Source: Nectonema munidae
Taxonomy: Eukaryota > Nematomorpha > Nectonematoida > Nectonematidae
DNA length: 64,000 bases
Assembly: GCA_030549495.1 (NCBI GenBank)
Contig: JAUIRK010000567.1
Span: 1,146,932-1,210,931, forward strand
Direction of reading: 5' to 3'
Part shown: positions 39,101-52,186 of the stretch, piece after piece
How the letters are laid out: every line of letters starts with the position of its first letter
How positions within the stretch are numbered: the stretch's first letter is position 1
Notes under the pieces: model-generated
The model's database searches: none
Told to the model about the DNA's origin: nothing
What the model saw: only the letters and a program-made list of their open reading frames with translations
Translations under genes and position numbers: made by a program

Positions 39101-40190
39101 CAAATATGGGGCACTATAACACAGGCAGACACAAATAAGGAGCACTCAAACACAGGCAGGTTCAAATAGGGAGCACTCAAACACAGGCAGGCACAAACAG
39201 GAAGCACTCAAACACAGGCAGACACAAACAGGGAGGATTTAAACACAGGCAGGCACAAACAGGGAAAACTTAAACACATGAAAGCACAAAAATGTAGCAC
39301 TTAAACAAATTCAGGCAGAAAAAGGGAGCACTTTAAAACAGGTAAACACCGTCAGGGGCCACTCAAACATAGGAACACACAAACAAGGACGACACAAACA
39401 CAGGTAGGCACAAACAGAAGGCACTCAAACACAGGTAGGCACAAATATGGGGCACTCAAGCACAGGCAGACAAAAACAGGGAGCAGTCAAACAACAGGAG
39501 GCACTCAAACAGAGGCAGGCACAAACATGGGGCACTATAACACAGACAGACACAAACAAGGAGCACTCAAACACTGAAAGGCTCAAACAGGGAGCACTCA
39601 AACACAGACAGGCATAAATAGGGTTGACTTAAACACATGCAGGCGGAAAAGGGGAGCACTTTAACACAGGCAAGCACCAACAGAGGGCATTCAAAAACAA
39701 GAAGGCATAAACAGGAGGCACGCAAACATGGGGCACTATAACACAGGCAGACACAAACAAGGAGCATCCAAACACAGGCAGGCTCAAAAAGGGAGCACTC
39801 AAACACAGGCAGGCACTAAGAGGGAGGACTTAATCACAGGCTGGCGCAAAAAGGGAACAATTAAACACATGCAAGCTCAAACCCGGAGCACTTAAACAGA
39901 TTTAGGCACAAAAAGGGAGCACTTTAACACAGGCAAGCACCAACAGAGGGCACTCAAACACAGGAAGGCACAAACAGGAAGCACATACAGGCAAAAACAG
40001 GGAGCACTCAAACACAGTCAGGAACAAACGACGAGCACTCAATCAACAGGAATCACCCAAACACGGTCAGGCACAAACAAGGAGCACTTAAACACAGATA
40101 GGACTTAAACAATAATCAGGCAGAAACAGGGAGCACAACACAGTCAGGCACTCAAATAGGGAGAACCCAACATACGCAATCACAAACAAG
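36124..40190. repeat. HOR unit 9, long type A1-A2-B-B' (4,067 bp)
   Basis: A1, A2 (landmark 37022), B (catatatggggcactcaagc near 38548), then a second, related module B' beginning near 39008 and marked by caccgtcaggggccactc near 39349. It carries gttcatacaaggg near 38013 and cctataaaagttgag near 38115, variants repeated 3,149 bp downstream. Confidence 0.9.
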
Positions 40191-43100
40191 GTGGAATTAA
40201 ACACAGGCAGGCACAAACAGCGAGCACTTAGACACAGGCAGGCGCAAACAAGTAACACTCAAACGCAGGCAGTTACAAACAGAGAGCACTCAAATACAGG
40301 CAGTTACAAACAACGAGCACTAAATCAACAGGGAGCATCCAAACACAGTCAGACACAAACAACGAGGACAAGGAGAGAAGTGAGCACTTAAACACAGGCA
40401 GGCACTCAAACACAGCGAGCACCCGACACAGGCAGGCCCAAACAGTGTGGACTTAACCACATGCAAGCACTTAAACAGATTTAGGCACAAAAAGGGAACA
40501 CTTAATCACAGGCAAGTACGAACACAGGGCACTCAAACACACATAGGCAAAATAGGGAGCACTCCAACACAGGCAGGAACAAACAACGAGCACTCTATCA
40601 ACAGGGAGCACCCAAACACAGGCAGGCACAAACAAGGAGCACTTAAACACAGGTAGGACTTAAACAATAGTCAAACAGAAACAAGGAGCACTTAAACACA
40701 GGCAGGCACTCAAACAGGGAGAACCCAACACACGCAGGCACAAATAGGGTTGACTTAAACACAGGCAGGCACAAACAGGGAGCACTTAAACAGAGACAGG
40801 CACAAAAAGGGAGCACTTTATCACAGGCAGGAACAAACAACGAGAACTCTATCAACAGGGAGCACTCAAACACAGGTAGGACTTAAACAATAGTCAAGCA
40901 GAAACAAGGAGCACTTAAACACAGGTAGGCACTCAAACAGGGAAAACCCAACACACGCAGGCACAAATAGGGTTAACTTAAACACAGGCAGGCACAAACA
41001 AGGAGCACTTAAACAGAGACAGGCACAAAAAGGGACACTTTAACACAGGCAAACACCAACAGGGGGCATTCAAACACAAGCAGGCATAAACAGGAGGCAC
41101 TCAAACATGGAGCACTATAACACAAGCAGACACAAACACGGAGCACTCAAACGCAGGCAGGTTCATACAAGGGCTCAAACAGGGAAAACCCAACACACGC
41201 AGGTACAAACAGGGTGGACTTAAACACAGGCAGGCACAAACAGAGAGCACTTAAACAGATTCAGCCTATAAAAGTGAGTACTTTAACATAAGCAAGCACC
41301 AACAAGGGGCATTCAAACACAGGAAGGCACAAGCAGGCAAAAACAAGAGGCACTCAAATATGGGGCACTATAACACAGGCAGACACAAATAAGGAGCACT
41401 CAAACACAGGCAGGTTCAAATAGGGAGCACTCAAACACAAGCAGGCACAAACAGGGAGCACTCAAACACAGGCAGGCATAAACAGAGAGCAATCAAACAC
41501 AGGCAGGCACAAACAGGGAGGATTTAAACACAGGCAGGCACAAACAGGCAAAACTTAAACACATGCAAGCACAAACAGGTAGCACTTAAACAGATTCAGG
41601 CAGAAAAAGGGAGCACTTTAAAACAGGTAAACACCTACATGGGCCAAACAAACACAGGAACGCACAAACAAGGAGGACACAAATACAGGCAGGCACATAT
41701 ATGGGGCACTCAAGCACGGTCAGACACAAACAGGGAGCACTCAAACAACAGGAGGCACTCAAACAGAGGCAGGCACAAACATGGGGCACTATAACACAGG
41801 CAGTCACAAACAAGGAGCACACAAACACAGGAAGGTTCAAACAGGGAGCACTCAAATACAGACAGGCACAAACAGGGTTGACTTAAACACAGGCAGCCGG
41901 AAAAAGGGAGCACTTTAACACAGGCAAGCACCAACAGGGGGCATTCAAAAACAATCAAGCATAAACAGGAGGCACTCAAACATGGGGCACTATAACACAG
42001 GCAGACACAAACAAGGAGCACCCAAACACAGGCAGGCTCAAAAAGGAGCACTCAAACACAGGCAGGCACTAACAGAGAGGACTTAAACACAGGCTGGCAC
42101 AAACAGGGAACACTTAAACACATGCAAGCTCAAACCTGGAGCACTTAAACAGATTCAGCCTCAAAAAGTGAGTACTTTAACATAAGTAAGCACAAACAAG
42201 GGGCATTCAAACACAGGAAGGCACAAGCAGGCAAAAACAAGAGGCACTCAAATATGGGGCACTATAACACAGGCAGACACAAATAAGGAGCACTCAAACA
42301 CAGGCAGGTTCAAATAGGGAGCACTCAAACACAGGCAGGCACAAACAGGAAGCACTCAAACACAGGCAGGACACAAACAGGGAGGATTTAAACACAGGCA
42401 GGCACAAACAGGGAAAACTTAAACACATGAAAGCACAAAAATGTAGCACTTAAACAAATTCAGGCAGAAAAAGGGAGCACTTTAAAACAGGTAAACACCG
42501 TCAGGGGCCACTCAAACATAGGAACACACAAACAAGGACGACACAAACACAGGTAGGCACAAACAGAAGGCACTCAAACACAGGTAGGCACAAATATGGG
42601 GCACTCAAGCACAGGCAGACAAAAACAGGGAGCAGTCAAACAACAGGAGGCACTCAAACAGAGGCAGGCACAAACATGGGGCACTATAACACAGACAGAC
42701 ACAAACAAGGAGCACTCAAACACTGAAAGGCTCAAACAGGGAGCACTCAAACACAGACAGGCATAAATAGGGTTGACTTAAACACATGCAGGCGGAAAAG
42801 GGGAGCACTTTAACACAGGCAAGCACCAACAGAGGGCATTCAAAAACAAGAAGGCATAAACAGGAGGCACGCAAACATGGGGCACTATAACACAGGCAGA
42901 CACAAACAAGGAGTATCCAAACACAGGCAGGCTCAAAAAGGGAGCACTCAAACACAGGCAGGCACTAAGAGGGAGGACTTAATCACAGGCTGGCGCAAAA
43001 AGGGAACAATTAAACACATGCAAGCTCAAACCCGGAGCACTTAAACAGATTTAGGCACAAAAAGGGAGCACTTTAACACAGGCAAGCACCAACAGAGGGC

Positions 43101-43339
43101 ACTCAAACACAGGAAGGCACAAACAGGAAGCACATACAGGCAAAAACAGGGAGCACTCAAACACAGTCAGGAACAAACGACGAGCACTCAATCAACAGGA
43201 ATCACCCAAACACGGTCAGGCACAAACAAGGAGCACTTAAACACAGATAGGACTTAAACAATAATCAGGCAGAAACAGGGAGCACAACACAGTCAGGCAC
43301 TCAAATAGGGAGAACCCAACATACGCAATCACAAACAAG
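40191..43339. repeat. HOR unit 10, extra unit A1-B-B' (3,149 bp)
   Basis: A1 without A2, followed by both B (near 41695) and B' (near 42496). Landmarks from about 37494 to 40643 recur here 3,148-3,149 bp downstream, including the rare cctataaaagtgag at about 41264. This is a tandem duplicate of most of unit 9 joined to a short A part. It has no counterpart in the next 12.9-kb cycle. Confidence 0.88.
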
Positions 43340-45846
43340 GTGGAATTAAACACAGGCAGGCACAAACAGCGAGCACTTAGACACAGGCAGGCGCAAACAA
43401 GTAACACTCAAACGCAGGCAGTTACAAACAGAGAGCACTCAAATACAGGCAGTTACAAACAACGAGCACTAAATCAACAGGGAGCATCCAAACACAGTCA
43501 GACACAAACAACGAGGACAAGGAGAGAAGTGAGCACTTAAACACAGGCAGGCACTCAAACACAGCGAGCACCCGACACAGGCAGGCCCAAACAGTGTGGA
43601 CTTAACCACATGCAAGCACTTAAACAGATTTAGGCACAAAAAGGGAACACTTAATCACAGGCAAGTACGAACACAGGGCACTCAAACACACATAGGCAAA
43701 ATAGGGAGCACTCCAACACAGGCAGGAACAAACAACGAGCACTCTATCAACAGGGAGCACCCAAACACAGGCAGGCACAAACAAGGAGCACTTAAACACA
43801 GGTAGGACTCAAACAATAGTCAAGCAGAAACAAGGAGCACTTAAACACAAGCAGGCACTCAAACAGGGAGAACCCAACACACGCAGGCACAAATAGGGTT
43901 GACTTAAACACATTCAGGCACAAACAGGGAGCACTTAAACAGAGACAGGCACAAAATGGGAGCACTTTATCACAGGCAGGAACAAACAACGAGAACTCTA
44001 TCAACAGGGAGCACTCAAACACAGGTAGGACTTAAACAATAGTCAAGCAGAAACAAGGAGCACTTAAACACAGGCAGGCACTCAAACAGGGAGAACCCAA
44101 CACACGCAGGCACAAATAGGGTTAACTTAAACACAGGCAGGCACAAACAGGGAGCACTTAAACAGAGACAGGCACAAAAAGGACACTTTAACACAGGCAA
44201 ACACCAACAGGGGGCATTCAAACACAAGCAGGCATAAACAGGAGGCACTCAAACATGGAGCACTATAACACGAACAGACACAAACACGGAGCACTCAAAC
44301 GCAGGCAGGTTCAAACAAGGGCTCAAACAGGGAAAACCCAACACACGCAGGTACAAACAGGGTGGACTTAAACACAGGCAGGCACAAACAGGGAGCACTT
44401 AAACAGATTCAGCCTCAAAAAGTAAGTACTTTAACATAAGCAAGCACCAACAAGGGGCATTCAAACACAGGAAGGCACAAGTAGGCAAAAACAAGAGGCA
44501 CTCAAATATGGGGCACTATAACACAGGCAGGCACAAATAAGGAGCACTCAAACACAGGCAGGTTCAAATAGGGAGCACTCAAACACAGGCAGGCACAAAC
44601 AGGGAGCACTCAAACACAGGCAGACACAAGCAGGGAGGATTTAAACACAGGCAGGCACAAACAGGGAAAACTTAAACACATGCAAGCACAAAAAGGTAGC
44701 ACTTAAACAAATTCAGGCAGAAAAAGGGAGCACTTTAAAACAGGTAAACACCGTCAGGGGCCACTCAAACATAGGAACACACAAACAAGGAGGACACAAA
44801 CACAAGTAGGCACAAACAGAAGGCACTCAAACACAGGTAGGCACAAATATAGGGCACTCAAGCACAGGCAGACAAAAACAGGGAGCACTCAAACAACAGG
44901 AGGCACTCAAACAGAGGCAGGCACAAACATGGGGCACTATAACACAGACAGACACAAACAAGGAGCACTCAAACACTGAAAGGCTCAAAGAGGGAGCACT
45001 CAAACACAGACAGGCACAAATAGGGTTGACTTAAACACATGCAGGCGGAAAAAGGGGAGCACTTTAACAGAGACAGGCACAAAATGGGAGCACTTTATCA
45101 CAGGCAGGAACAAACAACGAGAACTCTATCAACAGGGAGCACTCAAACACAGGTAGGACTTAAACAATAGTCAAGCAGAAACAAGGAGCACTTAAACACA
45201 GGCAGGCACTCAAACAGGGAGAACCCAACACACGCAGGCACAAATAGGGTTAACTTAAACACAGGCAGGCACAAACAGGGAGCACTTAAACAGAGACAGG
45301 CACAAAAAGGGACACTTTAACACAGGCAAACACGAACAGAGGGCATTCAAAAACAAGCAGGCATAAACAGGAAGCACTCAAACATGGGGCACTATAACAC
45401 AGGCAGACACAAACAAGGAGCATCCAAACACAGGCAGGCTCAAAAAGGGAGCACTCAAACACAGGCAGGCACTAACAGGGAGGACTTAATCACAGGCTGG
45501 CGCAAAAAAGGAACAATTAAACACATGCAAGCTCAAACCCGGAGCACTTAAACAGATTTAGGCACAAAAAGGGAGCACTTTAACACAGGCAAGCACCAAC
45601 AGAGGGCACTCAAACACAGGAAGGCACAAACAGGAAGCACATACAGGCAAAAACAGGGAGCACTCAAACACAGTCAGGAACAAACGACGAGCACTCAATC
45701 AACAGGAATCACCCAAACACGGTCAGGCACAAACAAGGAGCCCTTAAACACAGGTAGGACTTAAACAATAATCCGCCAGAAACAGGGAGCACAACACAGT
45801 CAGGCACTCAAATAGGGAGAACCCAACATACGCAAGCACAAACAAG
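43340..45846. repeat. HOR unit 11, short type (2,507 bp)
   Basis: Counterpart of unit 6. Same missing A2, same cacgaacagac variant near 44269, same hybrid junction near 45057. First unit of the second 12.9-kb cycle. Its tail contains the variant aatccgccag near 45770, shared with the unit ending at 58755. Confidence 0.9.
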
Positions 45847-48800
45847 GTGGAATTAAACACAGGCAGGCACAAACAGCGAGCACTTAGACACAGGCAGGCG
45901 CAAAAAAGTAACACTCAAACGCAAGCAGTTACAAACAGAGAGCACTCAAATACAGGCAGTTACAAACAACGAGCACTAAATCAACAGGGAGCATCCAAAC
46001 ACAGTCAGACACAAACAACGAGGACAAGGAGAGAAGTGAGCACTTAAACACAGGCAGGCACTCAAACACAGCGAGCACCCTGACACAGGCAGGCCAAAAC
46101 AGTGTGGACTTAACCACATGCAAGCACTTAAACAGATTTAGGCACAAAAAGGGAACACTTAAACACAGGCAAGTACGAACACAGGGCACTCAAACACACA
46201 TAGGCAAAATATGGAGCACTCCAACACAGGCAGGAACAAACAACGAGCACTCTATCAACAGGGAGCACCCAAATACAGGCAGGCACAAACAAGGAGCACT
46301 TAAACACAGGTAGGACTTAAACAATAGTCAAGCAGAAACTAGGAGCACTTAAACACAGGCCGGCACTCAAACAGGGAGAACCCAACACACGCAGGCATAA
46401 ATAGGGTTGACTTAAACACAGGCAGGCACAAACAGGGAGCACTTAAATAGAGACAGGCACAAAAAGAGAGCACTTTAACACATGGAAACTCAAACAGGGA
46501 GCACTTAAACAGATTCAGCACAAATAGGGAACACTTTAACATAGGCAAGCACCAACAGAGGGCACTCAAACACAGGAAGCACATAAAGGCAAAAACAGGG
46601 AGCACTCAAACAAAGGCAGGAACAAACGACGAGCACTCAATCAACAGGGAGCACCCAAACACGGTCAGACACAAACAAGGGGCACTTAAACACTCATAGG
46701 CACTCAAATAGGAAGAACCCAACATACGCAAGCACAAACAAGGTGGAATTAAACACAGGCAGGCACAAACAGCGAGCACTTAGACATAGGCAGGCGCAAA
46801 CAGGTAACACTCAAACGCAGGCAGTTACAAACAGAGAGCACTCAAACAAAGGCATTAACTAACATCGAGCACAAAATCAACAGGGAGCATCCAAACACCG
46901 TCAGACACAAACAACGAGGACAAGGAGAGAAGTGAGCACTTAAACACAGGCAGGCATTCAAACACAGCGAGCACCCGACACAGGCAGGCACAAACAGGGT
47001 GGACTTAACGACATGCAAGCATTTAAACAGATTTATACACAAAAAGGGAACACTTAAACACAGGCAAGTACCAACAGAGGGCACTCAAACACACACAGGC
47101 AAAATAGGGAGCACTCAAACACAGGCAGGAACAAACAACGAGCACTTTATCAACAGGGAGCACTCTATCAACAGGGAGCACTCAAACACAGGCAGCACAA
47201 ACAAGGAGCACTTAAACACAGGTAGGACTCAAACAATAGTCAAGCAGAAACAAGGAGCACTTAAACACAAGCAGGCACTCAAACAGGGAGAACCCAACAC
47301 ACGCAGACACAAATAGGGTTGACTTAAACACATTCAGGCACAAACAGGGAGCACTTAAACAGAGACAGGCACAAAATGGGAGCACTTTATCACAGGCAGG
47401 AACAAACAACGAGAACTCTATCAACAGGGAGCACTCAAACACAGGTAGGACTTAAACAATAGTCAAGCAGAAACAAGGAGCACTTAGACACAGGCAGGCA
47501 CTCAAACAGGGAGAACCCAACACACGCAGGCACAAATAGGGTTAACTTAAACACAGGCAGGCACAAACAGGGAGCACTTAAACAGAGACAGGCACAAAAA
47601 GGGACACTTTAACACAGGCAAACACCAACAGGGGGCATTCAAACACAAGCAGGCATAAACAGGAGGCACTCAAACATGGAGCACTATAACACAAGCAGAC
47701 ACAAACACGGAGCACTCAAACGCAGGCAGGTTCAAACAAGGGCTCAAACAGGGAAAACCCAACACACGCAGGTACAAACAGGGTGGACTTAAACACAGGC
47801 AGGCACAAACAGGGAGCACTTAAACAGATTCAGCCTCAAAAAGTGAGTACTTTAACATAAGCAAGCACCAACAAGGGGCATTCAAACACAGGAAGGCACA
47901 AGCAGGCAAAAACAAGAGGCACTCAAATATGGGGCACTATAACACAGGCAGACACAAATAAGGAGCACTCAAACACAGGCAGGTTCAAATAGGGAGCACT
48001 CAAACACAAGCAGGCACAAACAGGGAGCACTCAAACACAGGCAGGCATAAACAGAGAGCAATCAAACACAGGCAGGCACAAACAGGGAGGATTTAAACAC
48101 AGGCAGGCACAAACAGGCAAAACTTAAACACATGCAAGCACAAACAGGTAGCACTTAAACAGATTCAGGCAGAAAAAGGGAGCACTTTAAAACAGGTAAA
48201 CACCTACATGGGCCAAACAAACACAGGAACGCACAAACAAGGAGGACACAAATACAGGCAGGCACATATATGGGGCACTCAAGCACGGTCAGACACAAAC
48301 AGGGAGCACTCAAACAACAGGAGGCACTCAAACAGAGGCAGGCACAAACATGGGGCACTATAACACAGACAGTCACAAACAAGGAGCACACAAGACACAG
48401 GAAGGTTCAAACAGGGAGCACTCAAATACAGACAGGCACAAACAGGGTTGACTTAAACACAGGCAGGCGGGAAAAAGGGAGCACTTTAACACAGGCAAGC
48501 ACCAACAGGGGGCATTCAAAAACAATCAAGCATAAACAGGAGGCACTCAAACATGGGGCACTATAACACAGGCAGACACAAACAAGGAGCACCCAAACAC
48601 AGGCAGGCTCAAAAAAGGAGCACTCAAACACAGGCAGGCACTAACAGAGAGGACTTAAACACAGGCTGGCACAAACAGGGAACACTTAAACACATGCAAG
48701 CTCAAACCTGGAGCACTTAAACAGATTCAGGCACAAAAAGGGAGCACTTTAACACAGGCAAGCACCAACAGAGGGCACTCAAACACAAGAAGGCACAAAC

Positions 48801-49015
48801 AGGAAGCACATACAGGCAAAAACAGGGAGCACTCAAACACAGGCAGGAACAAACGACGAGCACTCAATCAACAGGAAGCACCCAAACACGGTCAGGCACA
48901 AACAAGGAGCACTTAAACACAGGTAGGACTTAAACAATAAGCAGGCAGAAACAGGGAGCACAACACAGTCAGGCACTCAAATAGGGAGAACCCAACATAC
49001 GCAAGCACAAACAAG
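45847..49015. repeat. HOR unit 12, standard type A1-A2-B (3,169 bp)
   Basis: A1 with caaaaaagtaac near 45901, A2 landmark about 46745, and B marker near 48264. In A2 the region near 46910 reads aacgaggacaaggagagaag, the A1-type sequence, where other A2 modules have gcaacgagggcaaaagagaa. That is a local A1-to-A2 conversion, also present in the unit at 58756. Confidence 0.88.
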
Positions 49016-52000
49016 GTGGAATTAAACACAGGCAGGCACAAACAGCGAGCACTTAGACACAGGCAGGCGCAAACAAGTAACACTCAAACGCAGGCAGTTA
49101 CAAACAGAGAGCACTCAAATACAGGCAGTTACAAACAACGAGCACTAAATCAACAGGGAGCATCCAAACACAGTCAGACACAAACAACGAGGACAAGGGG
49201 AGAAGTGAGCACTTAAACACAGGCAGGCACTCAAACACAGCGAGCACCCGACACAGGCAGGCCCAAACAGTGTGGACTTAACCACATGCAAGCACTTAAA
49301 CAGATTTAGGCACAAAAAGGGAACACTTAAACACAGGCAAGTACGAACACAGGGCACTCAAACACACATAGGCAAAATAGGGAGCACTCCAACACAGGCA
49401 GGAACAAACAACGAGCACTCTATCAACAGGGAGCACCCAAATACAGGCAGGCACAAACAAGGAGCACTTAAACACAGGTAGGACTTAAACAATAGTCAAG
49501 CAGAAACTAGGAGCACTTAAACACAGGCCGGCACTCAAACATGGAGAACCCAACACACGCAGGCATAAATAGGGTTGACTTAAACACAGGCAGGCACAAA
49601 CAGGGAGCACTTAAATAGAGACAGGCACAAAAAGAGAGCACTTTAACACATGGAAACTCAAACAGGGAGCACTTAAACAGATTCAGCACAAATAGGGAAC
49701 ACTTTAACATAGGCAAGCACCAACAGAGGGCACTCAAACATAGGAAGCACATAAAGGCAAAAACAGGGAGCACTCAAACAAAGGCAGGAACAAACGACGA
49801 GCACTCAATCAACAGGGAGCACCCAAACACGGTCAGACACAAACAAGGGGCACTTAAACACTGGTAGGCACTCAAATAGGAAGAACCCAACATACGCAAG
49901 CACAAACAAGGTGGAATTAAACACAGGTAGGCACAAACAGCGAGCACTTAGACATAGGCAGGCGCAAACAGTTAACACTCAAACGCAGGCAGTTACAAAC
50001 AGAGAGCACTCAAACAAAGGCATTAACTAACATCGAGCACAAAATCAACAGGGAGCATCCAAACACCGTCAGACACAAGCAACGAGGGCAAAAGAGAAAA
50101 AAGGGAGCAATTAAACATAGGTAGGCATTCAAACACAGCGAGCACCCGACACAGGCAGGCACAAACAGGGTGGACTTAACGACATGCAAGCATTTAAACA
50201 GATTTATACACAAAAAGGGAACACTTAAACACAGGCAAGTACCAACAGAGGGCACTCAAACACACACAGGCAAAATATGGAGCACTCAAACACAGGCAGG
50301 AACAAACAACGAGCACTCTATCAACAGGGAGCACTCTATCAACAGGGAGCACTCAAACACAGGCAGCACAAACAAGGAGCACTTAAACACAGGTAGGACT
50401 CAAACAATAGTCAAGCAGAAACAAGGAGCACTTAAACACAAGCAGGCACTCAAACAGGGAGAACCCAACACACGCAGACACAAATAGGGTTGACTTAAAC
50501 ACATTCAGGCACAAACAGGGAGCACTTAAACAGAGACAGGCACAAAATGGGAGCACTTTATCACAGGCAGGAACAAACAACGAGAACTCTATCAACAGGG
50601 AGCACTCAAACACAGGTAGGACTTAAACAATAGTCAAGCAGAAACAAGGAGCACTTAGACACAGGCAGGCACTCAAACAGGGAGAACCCAACACACGCAG
50701 GCACAAATAGGGTTAACTTAAACACAGGCAGGCACAAACAGGGAGCACTTAAACAGAGACAGGCACAAAAAGGGACACTTTAACACAGGCAAACACCAAC
50801 AGGGGGCATTCAAACACAAGCAGGCATAAACAGGAGGCACTCAAACATGGAGCACTATAACACAAGCAGACACAAACACGGAGCACTCAAACGCAGGCAG
50901 GTTCAAACAAGGGCTCAAACAGGGGGAAAACCCAACACACGCAGGTACAAACAGGGTGGACTTAAACACAGGCAGGCACAAACAGGGAGCACTTAAACAG
51001 ATTCAGCCTCAAAAAGTGAGTACTTTAACATAAGCAAGCACCAACAAGGGGCATTCAAACACAGGAAGGCACAAGCAGGCAAAAACAAGAGGCACTCAAA
51101 TATGGGGCACTATAACACAGGCAGACACAAATAAGGAGCACTCAAACACAGGCAGGTTCAAATAGGGAGCACTCAAACACAAGCAGGCACAAACAGGGAG
51201 CACTCAAACACAGGCAGGCATAAACAGAGAGCAATCAAACACAGGCAGGCACAAACAGGGAGGATTTAAACACAGGCAGGCACAAACAGGCAAAACTTAA
51301 ACACATGCAAGCACAAACAGGTAGCACTTAAACAGATTCAGGCAGAAAAAGGGAGCACTTTAAAACAGGTAAACACCTACATGGGCCAAACAAACACAGG
51401 AACGCACAAACAAGGAGGACACAAATACAGGCAGGCACATATATGGGGCACTCAAGCACGGTCAGACACAAACAGGGAGCACTCAAACAACAGGAGGCAC
51501 TCAAACAGAGGCAGGCACAAACATGGGGCACTATAACACAGACAGTCACAAACAAGGAGCACACAAACACAGGAAGGTTCAAACAGGGAGCACTCAAATA
51601 CAGACAGGCACAAACAGGGTTGACTTAAACACAGGCAGCCGGAAAAAGGGAGCACTTTAACACAGGCAAGCACCAACAGGGGGCATTCAAAAACAATCAA
51701 GCATAAACAGGAGGCACTCAAACATGGGGCACTATAACACAGGCAGACACAAACAAGGAGCACCCAAACACAGGCAGGCTCAAAAAAGGAGCACTCAAAC
51801 ACAGGCAGGCACTAACAGAGAGGACTTAAACACAGGCTGGCACAAACAGGGAACACTTAAACACATGCAAGCTCAAACCTGGAGCACTTAAACAGATTCA
51901 GGCACAAAAAGGGAGCACTTTAACACAGGCAAGCACCAACAGAGGGCACTCAAACACAAGAAGGCACAAACAGGAAGCACATACAGGCAAAAACAGGGAG

Positions 52001-52186
52001 CACTCAAACACAGGCAGGAACAAACGACGAGCACTCAATCAACAGGAAGCACCCAAACACGGTCAGGCACAAACAAGGAGCACTTAAACACAGGTAGGAC
52101 TTAAACAATAAGCAGGCAGAAACAGGGAGCACAACACAGTCAGGCACTCAAATAGGGAGAACCCAACATACGCAAGCACAAACAAG
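49016..52186. repeat. HOR unit 13, standard type A1-A2-B (3,171 bp)
   Basis: Standard order, with A2 landmark near 49911 and B marker near 51437. A1 contains the ggacaaggggagaagtg variant shared with units 8, 9 and 14. cagacagtcac near 51539 is shared with unit 12. Confidence 0.88.

Larger units (their letters stand above)
27283..40190. repeat. 12.9-kb super-unit, cycle 1 (12,908 bp)
   Basis: Units short, standard, standard, long in that order (2,518 + 3,149 + 3,174 + 4,067 bp). The order and total length recur at 43340, so this is a third level of periodicity above the monomer and the HOR. Confidence 0.75.
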
